Assembly (NCBI GenBank): GCA_040766665.1
Contig: JAXGQD010000007.1
Span: 1 to 64,000 of the forward strand
Reading direction: 5' to 3'
DNA from: JAXGQD01 sp040766665
Lineage (GTDB): Bacteria; Bacillota; Clostridia; Saccharofermentanales; Fastidiosipilaceae
Length of the DNA: 64,000 bases
Made by a program: the position numbers and the translations under genes. Under the pieces are notes generated by a model. It worked only from the letters and a program-made list of their open reading frames with translations, ran no database searches and was not told the origin of the DNA. Below, piece by piece: positions 39,101 to 46,583 of this stretch (position 1 is its first letter; every line of letters begins with the position of its first letter).

Positions 39101-42100
39101 GAACCGTCTGCTTTCAGTAAATCGATGTCGGTACCATCAGCTGTGTCTGCAATACCGTTGAGTGTTACATCTTCAACATGGTTGCCGTTACGTAATAGCT
39201 TAAAGCTAAAGTCAGGATATTCTGCAGGGGCTGTTGCACCTTCGGGGATAATAATGACTTTTGTTGCATCCACTGTGACATGTTCATAGTGATTATTGAT
39301 GACTTGTACACCATTATCATCAACAGGGTTTGAAGGCGTATAACCGATTAGGCGCGTTTCAGTGAAGCTGTAACTGTACTTATTCCCGTTGCTATCGTGC
39401 TGAGGCAATTTTTCCCAGGTGTAGGTCCATGCTGTGTGCTCGCCCGAAGTTTCGCCGGCAATGCCGTCTGTCGTACCGTCCAACTCAACAGGTAAGAGGT
39501 AATTCACAGGTGTACCACTGTTTACACTGCGCTGAAGTTGTAATGTCACTGCAGGACGCACTTGCCCTGCATAACCGCCCGACCAGGTTTTCCTGACCGA
39601 AAAACTTTGGATCTGCCAGGTGTTCGTTATTTCATATCCCAAAACACTGTCCACAAAATTGGCGGGGACAGTCTTTTCCTGAACGTAGTAAATATACGTA
39701 ACTCCATTGCTATCCGTTTCATCCAAATTGCTGAATTCATAGCTCCAAGGCGTGAGCTCACCAACTGCATCAATTTCACCATTTAGTTCTTTTTCACTGA
39801 CCAACTCGGGTTCAGCTGTTGTCCCGGCTTTGCGCCAAAGCTGGATTGTAACCGGTGTTTTAAGGCTGTCATCATCAACACCGTTCAAATCCCAGTGCTT
39901 AACCGTCGTAATATTATCCCTTAGTGGTGATTTATAGATATTTTCAATAGCTAAGGTATTAAGTGTTGAGGGGTTCTGGGGATAATTGCTCGGAGATCCG
40001 GCAGTGAATGTCGTGCCTGCATAAGTACCTTCAATCACACTAAAATCGTATGCCTTAGCCGAAGCATCTGTTCTTTCGAGACCCGTCCATGTGACTGAAA
40101 GGACACCGTTCGTCAGTTCTTTTATCTCTGCGCCTGGTACATCTTGCCAAGCTCCGTTTTCTATTCTTCTTTGCAGCTTGAACCAGACCGTCGGCTTTGT
40201 TGAGGGACCGTCCGTCCATTTTTTTGTAGCTGTGACTTCTCTGTCCGTTGGAATCGTATAGGTGTTGATTAAATCTAAGCTGTCTGTCGTTGGGCTCAAC
40301 GCATACTGAGAGGGAACCCCTTCAGTGAAGGTAGTTCCGTTCCACTGTCCTTCTTTTGCAAAGAAAGTGTATGGGTTGCCATCGATGTCTGTCTCATCCA
40401 AACCGGTCCACTCGTGGCTTGTGTCGCCTAGTGTATTAGCTTTGATCGGTATTAGACCTGGTACCGCTTCTCGCACTTCGCCGCTTGCAGTTGTCGTTTT
40501 ACGCCAAAGTTGCAGCCAAAGTTCAGGATGCGTGCTAGTACCGTTCACCCACTTCTTCGTCACAGTTGTTTTGCCGTTTTTCGGAATGACATAGGTGTTG
40601 GTGACCGTTAAGCCGACTTCTGTTTTTGTGTAATTTTGAAGAGTCAGGGCATTGCCTGCTGCATCCACTTCCCGCACGCTGAAAGTATATGGATTGCCAT
40701 TGCTATCTTCTTGGGCAAAACCACGCCAAGTGACAGAGGTCGTGCCGCTTGTCAGTTCTTTGATGGAGGCGTTAGGAACTTCCTCGACCGAGCCACCTTC
40801 CACTTGACGATAGGCTTTAAACCATACGGTGGGCTTCGTTGCGGGACCTTTTTGCCAAATCTTCGTCGCAGTCGTTTCAATGACCTTATTCGTAAAGTTT
40901 TGACCATCATCGGCGGTTTGTTCATAACCGCTCGGCACCGTCTCAGCTGCAGAGTAAACGATTGGATAACCGTTCTCGTATTTGACTAAATCTGTATAAG
41001 TATAGGTCCACTGGTCGCCATCTTTTACCCATGTAGCAGTAGGTTGCGGATTCAGTGCTTGCGGGGTACTGCCGTTCACACTCTTATAAAGCGTGAGTTG
41101 TAAGGTCGTCGGACGAGGATCAAAACCGCTATCCGGGTCGATGGAGTCAATCCAGGTTTTAATTCCACTGAATGCTGTCGTTCCACCGTTTAAGGTGTTT
41201 GTGATATCCGTACCTCCAGGTGCTGCTTTATCTCTATGTTTAGCCGTATACAGTGCCGGTACGGTTTCTGTAATCGTGTAGTTGATGCCTTCATTATTGG
41301 CAGCGGCTGGAAGATTAATATAACTGTAAGTCCAAGTGTTATTACCATTATCTGTCCAACGTGGAATCGGTTGCGGATTCAGCGCATCGTTGTTGCCATA
41401 GATGGTCAAACTTAAGTCGGTGATAGCCGGTCGAAGCGTTAAAACATTGCCGTTGTCCACCCAGGTTTTCACACCGCTGATTTCGATATATATTGGAACA
41501 TAGTAGAAGGTGAAAATTTGCGGATTATCAGAATCCGGATCAATCACATAAAGTTGTGAGGAAATGTAGTTGTTGTTACCCGCCACATTGTACTCAGGAC
41601 TGGGGTAGGTACTTTTATAAGAGGCAGAAACATAGTTGGCAATCGCTTTGGGATATTCAACCACGTTATTCTTAGCTGTGATTACATACTTTTCTGTAGC
41701 AAGCACTGTTTCACTACCCACTTCAAGATAGCGTACATAATAGTGGTTCTTAATAATTTTCTCGTAATAGAAAGTGATGATGTTTTGGCTCGGATCGGAA
41801 GTCAAATCAATGGTTTTGCTCGCCTGATCCGGAGTAAAGTTGACGATGACCGTGTTTCCATCAAGCATGGTATATTCGTAATCTTCAATGACGAGAGCCG
41901 TTTCAGTCACCGTAACGGATTGGCTTTCCTTTGTTACCGGTTCCCTTAAAACAAGATTGGTCCCCCGCTCCAGGTACTGTACCGTATAATCGACCGGTAG
42001 AGCTTTATAGTAAAAAATGATTTCATTGTTATCTGCGGCAATGACTAGATCTTTTGTTCTTGAATCGGGAATATAGCCCGAGACTTGTACAGCGTTTTCT

Positions 42101-44439
42101 GTCACTGTCGTACCTGTAGTTTGATCCGTCACGGTTTTTTGCGGTGCACGTACTTCATAAGTAGTCGCGTCAAGATACTTAACCGTATATGTTCTATCGT
42201 TGAGGGGCAAATAACGCCCGGTCAAATCAAGATTATTAAAAACCTGTGCATCAAAGACATAACGGGTCAGAGTACCACTGTAGTACCAAGCATCAAAGGT
42301 ATAGCCGGGAATGCTGGCCGGATCAGTGGGGCGTGTAGCTTTCAGGCCTTGTGTCACTTGCTGGGTATCGTGGAGAACTAGCTCACCAGTCGGAGTTGTG
42401 TACGTAAAGCGAACCGCGTGGGTAGGCGGGTTCCACTTAGCATAAAGCATAATATTATTGGCCGGCAGCCTCGCACTGCTCCAGACAAATGCAGTGCCTG
42501 GAACTGCATCCGGCGTTGTATACCAACCTCCAAAAGTATAACCCGGTAGGTCTGAAGGTAAATCGGGGTTAAAGTTTGCATTAGTGGGAATTAAAGCACC
42601 AAATTTAATGGTCTGAGTTTTGCCAGTGACGATACTGTTATGGTTATAAAAACTTAAATTGTAGCTGTTTCTTGTGTAATAAAAGTAGACATCAATGTCT
42701 CCGTCTGTACCGGGCGCACCATCTCGTTCAGTCCCAACATTATCAAAACCGGCCAGATTTTTGGCTGACCAAGATGAGTTTTGCGCTGCATTAACCACAC
42801 CGCTTAAACCTGCATCTTGTTGATAATTAATACCATTATACGGTATACCGGTACCATCGAGGCTTTCCAACATGTAATGCAAATCATATGATGTTGTGTT
42901 AGTACGCCACTCTGCGCTGTAAACCGTTGTTCCGCTGGTCAGAAACAAATCCGGTGTTAGGTTGATTCGTGCTGAAGCATAAGTTGAATTGATTCCGGGT
43001 CTTGTCCAACCTACAAAATAGTTTGTTGCATATGGCCACGAGGAACTTGTAACAGGGGGAACATTACTGGCAGTTGGCCACTTCGCACTGATGTCTGAGC
43101 TATACTTCGCTGTGAATGAATAACGCGTGCCACCGTTAGTATAAGTCACGCCAGCGATTGTCAATGTCGCGTTAGATCTATCCAAATCAAACTCAATTTT
43201 ATAAGAATTGCGCGTATAGTATACATTGATTTTTGTACTGCCATCTCCGGCGATGGGCGTCGCATTATCATAATGGTCATAAGTGAAATACTGAATGTAT
43301 TTTTGATCGTCAGTAGATAAAACAGCCAACTGTCCCGCTGTACCACTTCGATTAGCGGTGCTATGGAAGGTGTAACCATATACATCTGTACCGGGATTGG
43401 GATCGGCATTTTCAATCCAATAAACAAGGGTATATGGCACATTACTCAGTGCCGTCCAAGAAGCAGTAAAATTAATACTTTGAGTCAGCGTTGTGGGTAT
43501 TGTCCCATCCCATCCGGCAAAAGTATAACCGGATCTTGTCGGATCGCTAACCGCAGGAACAGCAGCCCCATATCGGCCTTGGAATGGAGCAATATAATTT
43601 CCTCCGTCTGTATCGTAATTAATGATGTATGAGTTGCGATCATAATAGAGTTTGACAACAGTCGTACCATCGGCTGCAATAACCACATTCTGTGTTGCCG
43701 TTTTTGCGGTAAAACCGAAGACCGTCTGACTACTGACGCTTACGGTTGCGCCTGTGGTAGCCGTTAGATTTTCCGTCATTCCGGCGTCAATGGTGTAATT
43801 GTCATCTGCGATGTTCTGAAAATAATGTTCGACCTTATAGGGAGTTCCGGTGCTTGCTACATAGGTCACAATGTAATTGAGAGCCGTTGCCCCCGCCAGA
43901 CTGGTCCCCGCTGTTCCATCAATTGATGATGAATCGGCCACGTAACCCACGATTTCAGGAGAGGCAACACTATAGCTGTCACCGTAAATATAGGTTGCCG
44001 TATGTGCAAGCGCTGCCTGTGAGCCATTTGCATAAACATACTTGATATTTAGATCATAAAGATTGGTCGAGCGATACTGTGCAGTAAAGGTGTAAGTTTG
44101 AGGGCTATCCCCCGTGATATAGCTTTCAGGAGGCGTCCAGTTGAGAAATGTGAAACCTACTCGTGTAGGCGCGGGTGGTTGTATATCTTGTAAACGGGTT
44201 CCGTCTAATACCAAAGGATTGGCTGTACCATCATAAGCCTTTAATTGCGTACCATCCCAGTCATTAAAGTACACCGTATGGTAAACAGGATCCGTGGCCA
44301 TAGGGGCCATCTCTATTTGGTCTTGCAAAGTCAAGCCATCGGAGTAAAACATGTCCGCATAGACTTGTAGTGGCAGTACTTGTGAAAGAATGAAAAACGC
44401 TAATACCAGCGCAGTGATTTTTTTAATTCGTTGACCCAT
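30181..44439 (-). CDS. Giant Cna-B-repeat surface protein with wall-anchor signal
   Basis: 4752 residues in one uninterrupted frame; ATG 44439 with GGAGG upstream. Signal peptide at 1-28 (ITALVLAFFILSQVLPLQVYA). Residues about 45-745 hold InlB-type beta repeats (e.g. PTRSGYTFAGWDG, PGYTFGGWYT); about 745-970 hold three MucBP-like repeats (YTVQYLE, YYVRYLE, with ITFYYEK ends). From about 980 to 4590 I count 33 Cna-B domains, each opening VxKxW and closing with a Y-x-V-x-E strand and LTNxY: the Lys, Glu and Asn expected to form an internal isopeptide bond. The last ten (about 3536-4590) are a homogeneous array. A final SpaA-like domain, TTTTSTTK linker, SVPRTGE sorting motif, hydrophobic helix and KGKKKN tail follow. 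A sortase-anchored adhesin or stalk over 100 nm long is inferred; no sortase gene is in the window. Confidence 0.93.
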   Translation of the reverse strand: MGQRIKKITALVLAFFILSQVLPLQVYADMFYSDGLTLQDQIEMAPMATDPVYHTVYFNDWDGTQLKAYDGTANPLVLDGTRLQDIQPPAPTRVGFTFLNWTPPESYITGDSPQTYTFTAQYRSTNLYDLNIKYVYANGSQAALAHTATYIYGDSYSVASPEIVGYVADSSSIDGTAGTSLAGATALNYIVTYVASTGTPYKVEHYFQNIADDNYTIDAGMTENLTATTGATVSVSSQTVFGFTAKTATQNVVIAADGTTVVKLYYDRNSYIINYDTDGGNYIAPFQGRYGAAVPAVSDPTRSGYTFAGWDGTIPTTLTQSINFTASWTALSNVPYTLVYWIENADPNPGTDVYGYTFHSTANRSGTAGQLAVLSTDDQKYIQYFTYDHYDNATPIAGDGSTKINVYYTRNSYKIEFDLDRSNATLTIAGVTYTNGGTRYSFTAKYSSDISAKWPTASNVPPVTSSSWPYATNYFVGWTRPGINSTYASARINLTPDLFLTSGTTVYSAEWRTNTTSYDLHYMLESLDGTGIPYNGINYQQDAGLSGVVNAAQNSSWSAKNLAGFDNVGTERDGAPGTDGDIDVYFYYTRNSYNLSFYNHNSIVTGKTQTIKFGALIPTNANFNPDLPSDLPGYTFGGWYTTPDAVPGTAFVWSSARLPANNIMLYAKWNPPTHAVRFTYTTPTGELVLHDTQQVTQGLKATRPTDPASIPGYTFDAWYYSGTLTRYVFDAQVFNNLDLTGRYLPLNDRTYTVKYLDATTYEVRAPQKTVTDQTTGTTVTENAVQVSGYIPDSRTKDLVIAADNNEIIFYYKALPVDYTVQYLERGTNLVLREPVTKESQSVTVTETALVIEDYEYTMLDGNTVIVNFTPDQASKTIDLTSDPSQNIITFYYEKIIKNHYYVRYLEVGSETVLATEKYVITAKNNVVEYPKAIANYVSASYKSTYPSPEYNVAGNNNYISSQLYVIDPDSDNPQIFTFYYVPIYIEISGVKTWVDNGNVLTLRPAITDLSLTIYGNNDALNPQPIPRWTDNGNNTWTYSYINLPAAANNEGINYTITETVPALYTAKHRDKAAPGGTDITNTLNGGTTAFSGIKTWIDSIDPDSGFDPRPTTLQLTLYKSVNGSTPQALNPQPTATWVKDGDQWTYTYTDLVKYENGYPIVYSAAETVPSGYEQTADDGQNFTNKVIETTATKIWQKGPATKPTVWFKAYRQVEGGSVEEVPNASIKELTSGTTSVTWRGFAQEDSNGNPYTFSVREVDAAGNALTLQNYTKTEVGLTVTNTYVIPKNGKTTVTKKWVNGTSTHPELWLQLWRKTTTASGEVREAVPGLIPIKANTLGDTSHEWTGLDETDIDGNPYTFFAKEGQWNGTTFTEGVPSQYALSPTTDSLDLINTYTIPTDREVTATKKWTDGPSTKPTVWFKLQRRIENGAWQDVPGAEIKELTNGVLSVTWTGLERTDASAKAYDFSVIEGTYAGTTFTAGSPSNYPQNPSTLNTLAIENIYKSPLRDNITTVKHWDLNGVDDDSLKTPVTIQLWRKAGTTAEPELVSEKELNGEIDAVGELTPWSYEFSNLDETDSNGVTYIYYVQEKTVPANFVDSVLGYEITNTWQIQSFSVRKTWSGGYAGQVRPAVTLQLQRSVNSGTPVNYLLPVELDGTTDGIAGETSGEHTAWTYTWEKLPQHDSNGNKYSYSFTETRLIGYTPSNPVDDNGVQVINNHYEHVTVDATKVIIIPEGATAPAEYPDFSFKLLRNGNHVEDVTLNGIADTADGTDIDLLKADGSGETAPGTDAGGNVTRHYTWTNLPAKDANGNPFVYTVTEPNIPSGYVRSSVNGNMTDGFTISNTYRSDTFRAFKYWNTKAGTPPVTFKLIQVQITDAGLEVPNSALDMSMNVVLNGIADNLEDPQPNQPTYYEEEAWQAVWTGLPTTRDGQTVKYYVEELAIPDFDIMSSASTVITNKSMTTDVTVAKQWLDGDTLIRPAVTLTLERYRYDGTTLDNEFTAMEAVLNGVADENGELSPSADGQTWNYQFTNLTRFYDDTTSEPSVQREYVYKISEKTAHVPEKYVLEDIKVINGVQTVSNRYQAPTINYLAKKVWDGGKSSPVTLRLYRKTEAMTEAEPVGPGFTINGVTDTDWVNDTMESEPWVITRRNLPLTDTQGNAYVYTVVETTSLENFAAPTYAYNQVINGQTYHAVVSNRYIIPTNGFKTATKTWVNGSATHPDLWLQLWRKTTTGSGDIYEAVPGAEIVKANTSGNTSHTWENLATTDGAANPYTFFIKEGQLIGETFTVKTPDHYVLSPSADSLDLTNTYEIPKDAELTATKTWTNGPTGKPTVWFKLYRRTVIGETYGEWSEVPGVEVKQVPTGQPPLSLTWSNLESTDTSANPYEYAAVEGILAGTSFTPGAPSNYSVNGQFSKAIENVYVPPKDGTFAATKTWAGGPPVNQTAVPLTLYRESVNIPREEVPNPPTYVVSGSSPSFTYTWNNLESKDFKGADYTFTVKETAENSDQEVLVNGSTYKVTYDSERKAVTNTYVIPKDKTEVAIKTWENGASPRQTIWFKLQRRISSTPGWSDVLDAEIKELSDGTVSAKWTGLERTDGNGNPYLFSVVEGQMVNGNFSPGAPANYSVSGQNSLSLKNSYSIPKDTIVASKEWQKGPTAKPTVYLQLWRSLEASGELAAVDEAVPGLLPVELVNGAGNASWQDVELTDINARDYAFRVIEGTMQEGVFEPGLPESFEYEVSYGNDQLSLINTYKSPTTTKTAIKKWAGNGPTPYPQIWFRLERRTSATQPWTAVPNAPVTEVETEIGASVSNEVSWPNIDLKDESGIPYFFRVAEGSYAGGVFTSSVPSNYAKLETENSVTNTWLTVSKTASKKWAGAPSQAYELPAPEVTLTLSSYTTDATVLTKVDEVTLNGNESPAWSKTWSELPKFDSNNLELNYVVEESNLPKSYTSKVENIGSDWLITNTFEHTSVEVYKVYQNTSERPPVTIVLFQNGHEFDRYRLDGVADSPVQGEPYEYAPGRIIWPNLPKTTLDGSPAVYTVSEEIPENFPYQRVISPMVSETADIGFRITNTYNEGTLLALKNWNLGASPAAASVTFTLHRWVSGSGATTREAMGADFNGVMNGTTDTSEGLHGSETAPWRYTWKNLPLNGNRDGDPAKPVYYTYFVEELDLGAGFEVDVNSSASLKITNVALKTEFSAEKLWGGGPAPQIYFQLSRTENGDAATKEPVGVPVLLKGTVDPVGATESGELEAWRYTWKNLERFADDAHTIPYIYSASEVDASGNVVAPTDYTAYGNDSNRIINVYTQDVTASKEWIGGEAQRTAGIGPDVYLTLYRQTINQEEPVALLDNELNNNEKATRPLGTATSLTWSDLPQATEGGALYTYSVVETDSTGERIDLWEDTSTSPQYIYRVEYDESNPLKVTNRFDSPVKDIEVTKNWYGVPEGQEIPPISVRLYRGLEADPASHTPIEELAYIDLPLTASDTPNTAIWKNQDMFNESGAGYYYSVREFVKNADTYTEGAPEGYLRLGSGLSLNNVYLIDVPVSKVWLDEEGKPMTDAANLPESLAIKLTGSDGSTYNETLQGSEIANENWKHVFTDLPSTLEDGTPIIYAISETEPLGYKQNATSGNQTTGFILTNQYTGEDADGNLLSVDVSKTWLDLAGEVISDATNLPASLAVELSGSDGESYTASLSSAGEWQHTFADVFAIDKKSQPITYTLSETVPLGYEQLAQSGNQTDGFVLTNQYNGKDADGNLLSVDVAKIWLDEHGLAMTDAEMLPASLDVVLSGTDGSSHNMTLTADLDWVHTFTELFAVDTKSQAIRYSITETAPLGYKQNPSSGNQADGFVLTNQYDGKDAEGNLRSVAVAKTWLDDTGVEISDDSKLPTSLAVTLKGTDGKAYTENLSATADWQHTFTELFAVDTKSQPINYAVEESVPLGYRQKETSGNQTTGFMLTNQYTGEDAEGNLLSVDVSKTWLDATGLALTDASKLPESLDIVLHGSDGESYTATLSAEVAWRHGFNSLFAIDMASRPISYMVTEAKPIGYKQNATTGNQANGFVLTNQYNGHDSDDNLLSVKVTKIWLDEAGKPITDVSKLPKNLSISLNGTDDSSYTAVMTPTADGQWTYTYEGVYATDSQSQPITYTVEETVPLGYEQNESTGTQNTGFVLTNRYTGKDADGNLTAVDVSKTWLDEAGLEIVDAAQLPESLAVALIGSDAKRYPADLTATAEWRQHFANLFAVDMASRPITYEVTETVPLGYKQNLTSGTQAEGFVLNNQYTGKDADGNLLSVKVAKTWLDENGLKMSDAANLPKDLAISLSGSDGHVYEASLAADSNWQHLFVDMHAIDTKTQVVSYKVSEIVPLGYKQNATTGNQTVGFMLTNQYTGEDADGKLTSVDVAKVWLDGQGKVLSDASRLPASLALALQDSDGNSYEQQLTAAEKWTHTFTDVYAVDKKSQPMNYSVTETKPLGYKQTALTGNQADGFVLTNQYTGEDGQGQLRTIKVSKRWLDGNGQAITELSLLPAVLNVELQGSDKQNYPYALLAKEGWQHVYGNLPAYDTKSEPVTYTLSETVANGFEQVDVSGNEQEGFVLTNKLAGTVPAEDFTLIIKKFLYDANGNAVQDPQNFKVIVSGPSFPRGQTVSVFTYQDAVLTGLLGGTYSVELAAGEGSGYTVSISDPVSLSSANPEDTIIITGRQQLATTTTSTTKAGTAATSVPRTGERADDWALATFLMFLGGGLLLLQKRTAKGKKKN
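30665..33830 (-). repeat. Ten-unit tandem array of near-identical Cna-B coding units
   Basis: Ten consecutive units of about 321 bp (about 107 residues) within the giant gene. Each encodes VDVxKTWLDExG, then a LPxSLAVxLxGSDG strand, WxHTFxxLFAVDxKSQPI, the SVTETxPLGYKQ strand, the SGNQxxGFVLTNQY closing strand and a TGEDADGNLLS linker. Units differ by point changes but keep length, except one with a 1-2 residue variation. The other 23 Cna-B domains are much more diverged. Confidence 0.85.
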
Positions 44440-44498
44440 TTCTTCTACCTCCGGTCTGTCAGCAGCGTCGCTATAGCCTTGCTCTATGGCTTTTCAGA

Positions 44499-45854
44499 CT
44501 AATTTGTTATGGTCACGCCGGCGCGCCAATAGCCGAAGCAATTTTGTGGAGTGAGTAAAATGGTTAATGTACTGTCGTTTGCTCCTGCAATATTTTGCCA
44601 ATGTACGTTATCAGGTGAAAATTGCCATTGAATCAGGGGCGCATCCCCACAATCGCTCAGTTCTGCACTGAACTCTATCTCATCCCCAAAGGCTAGTTTT
44701 TGTCCCGGGGTAACGTTGGTATAAAGCTTTATCATCGGAGTCGGTGCAATCGGAGTCGGTGCTTGATATATGTTCAGGAACTGTGCTGTTTTCGGATACT
44801 CAATCACCGCAGTCATAGCAGCATCTGTATCCACACTGAAACGGACCTGAACCGGTAGAATCGTCTCATCGTACACGATATTTTTATCTGCTCCCTTTTG
44901 CTGATTGATGAAGAAAGACTGTATTTGATCGCTTTCAGCACGATCTAAAACAATCGGAGCAAAGACAATCTTACCGTCCGCTTCGTTACTTACCGTTTGC
45001 AAAACTTGACCTTGCTCATCTTTTAATTCGAAGAAAAACTGCTGATCTTCTATACTCTTCCCGCTCAGGGTGACATTAGCGGCCAAATTCACCATAGTCG
45101 GTTGGATCTCAACGATTTCTGTTTCGGGGTTCGTTTCAGCTGCCGTCGCATTCGTAAGAGACGGTTCCGTACTCGCAGAATTTTCAGAGTCGGCACTTGT
45201 ATTAGGAGTGATAATAACGTCATTACTATTCGTCGAAGTTGTCATTTCGGGAGTAGACCTAGACTCGCTTATCGGAGTTTCCAAAGCAGGTGTTTCGACA
45301 TGGTAAAAGGTCTTCAGACGAAGAGCTGCTTGAACCGTTTGTTTTTCATCAAACTTAACGTCGGAATCACCTTCGAACTTATCATTGACCAAAAACCAAT
45401 GCTTAAACTCAAAGCCAGCCATTTCCGGTGCTTCTGGGAAATCAATGGTGCTACCTTTTTGAACACTGACTTGCTTTATTTCTTTGTTATTCATGTCAAA
45501 AAATCGCACAAGATAAGCAGTGACCGGAGTTTCTGAAACCAATTGTTTTTCGAATTGTTTTTCGATCGGATCTGAAACTTTGCTTTCTAAAACTTCACTA
45601 TCAGTTCCAGCTTCACTATTAGAAACTACCAAGCCTTCAATGGATGTTTCTTCAACATCTGATGGCGATGTGCTTGAGGAGGTTTGACTTTCACTCAGTT
45701 GAGACTGAAATGGCAAGTCCAGAGTTTCAACTGTAGCGTTATCCTTCACCTCCGTTGGGGCTTCCAGCGCTAAAACCGAACTACTTAAAGTGCTAAGTAG
45801 AAACAATGCACTGAGAATAGCGGCAAAAACGTACTTCATTTTCATCTTTTTCAT
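44499..45854 (-). CDS. Secreted InlB-repeat / pilin-domain protein, partner of the giant gene
   Basis: 451 residues, ATG 45854 with GGGGAG upstream. Signal peptide about 1-30 (FAAILSALFLLSTLSSSVLA). A Ser/Thr/Glu-rich stretch (31-105) leads to an InlB-like repeat (about 110-180: VRFFDMNNKEIKQVSV, GFEFKHWFL), a second Ser/Thr linker, then an FctA/Spy0128-like pilin domain (about 255-365: SGKSIEDQQFFFELKDEQG, VSNEADGKIVFAPI). The end resembles an Ig-like fold (IQWQFSPDNVHWQNI). It has no LPxTG motif, hydrophobic tail or other anchor. Ends 59 bp before the giant gene, so surely one transcript. I infer a non-covalent or isopeptide-linked partner, perhaps a tip or cap. Confidence 0.75.
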   Translation of the reverse strand: MKKMKMKYVFAAILSALFLLSTLSSSVLALEAPTEVKDNATVETLDLPFQSQLSESQTSSSTSPSDVEETSIEGLVVSNSEAGTDSEVLESKVSDPIEKQFEKQLVSETPVTAYLVRFFDMNNKEIKQVSVQKGSTIDFPEAPEMAGFEFKHWFLVNDKFEGDSDVKFDEKQTVQAALRLKTFYHVETPALETPISESRSTPEMTTSTNSNDVIITPNTSADSENSASTEPSLTNATAAETNPETEIVEIQPTMVNLAANVTLSGKSIEDQQFFFELKDEQGQVLQTVSNEADGKIVFAPIVLDRAESDQIQSFFINQQKGADKNIVYDETILPVQVRFSVDTDAAMTAVIEYPKTAQFLNIYQAPTPIAPTPMIKLYTNVTPGQKLAFGDEIEFSAELSDCGDAPLIQWQFSPDNVHWQNIAGANDSTLTILLTPQNCFGYWRAGVTITN

Positions 45855-46583
45855 AAAACACTCCCCTATTAGATTGGCTTAAAGCTCAACATCGTACCCT
45901 TGTCTGATTGACAAAATGTTCTTTAAGTTAATCCTTCACTGTATAGACTTTACTTCGCTCCATATGAATTATTTATCAACGCATTCAGACACAGCTCGCT
46001 TCTAGTCTCACACCACATTCAGTTTGTCTCACCACAAATAATTTACGGCTCAATCCACTATGATTTTGTCATCCTGTTGTGCGGTTGTTCTGTCATCTTT
46101 CTCACCTGTTGTAAGAGTCTCCTTTTGCTTCACCTATTTATTGTTTGTACATATTTCCTAAACATAACGCATACATAAAACCAAAGAGCGACATGCTAAG
46201 ATTTCAATTTTCTACGAAAAATAAAGGGATTGTAGATTGGCTATGCTCTCTGTGCTACGAGTGCTGGTGAAACAACAATGGCAATGATACCCCCTTCTTC
46301 ACTCTTGCCGTTGTTGCCTTCCCCCATCTTTAAACTAGAACGAATCGCTTATTATAGTGCCTTTGTGCGTATAGCCCGTGTATGACCAAGGGATACTTTT
46401 TGCTTGAGCAAACAAGTGCATCTAAGCATGAAATTGAAATGTTACTTATCTTTATATTAATTATCACTTATTGATTATAATTGCTTCATCCCCAGGGATG
46501 AGTTTTCATTATTTCTAATATCGATTGATAAGTATTCACTTTTGTCATACGCGCAAGAAAATTGCCTGAATATCAGCATCGAT
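45855..46583 (-). promoter_or_regulatory. Long leader / regulatory region of the adhesin operon
   Basis: About 730 bp without a gene. The part from about 46180 to 46560 looks AT-rich. A minus-strand TATAAT at 46474-46479 could be a -10; no good -35 is present 16-18 bp upstream, which fits activator-dependent transcription. If used, the untranslated leader would be about 610 nt. I recognise no riboswitch or tandem repeat in it. A second TATAAT at 46351-46356 also lacks a -35. Confidence 0.4.
46486..46501 (-). promoter_or_regulatory. 7-2-7 dyad upstream of the -10 box (candidate regulator site)
   Basis: TCATCCC-CA-GGGATGA is a perfect inverted repeat of 7-bp arms with a 2-bp centre, 6 bp upstream of the minus-strand TATAAT at 46474-46479. 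LuxR-type regulators bind dyads of about this size near the -35. A second dyad of the same geometry, AACTCAT-TC-ATGAGTT, lies at 46588-46603 in the 3' end of the luxR-type gene. Confidence 0.45.

Noticed and set aside
36487..42381. Several 60-117 residue plus-strand frames inside the giant gene
   Set aside because: All are short, antisense to the repeat-coding strand and lack ribosome sites.
30181..44439. Giant gene as a modular NRPS/PKS or as an RTX/large Gram-negative adhesin
   Set aside because: No adenylation, ketosynthase or RTX motifs; repeats clearly carry the Cna-B K-W / E / LTNxY pattern and a Gram-positive sorting tail.
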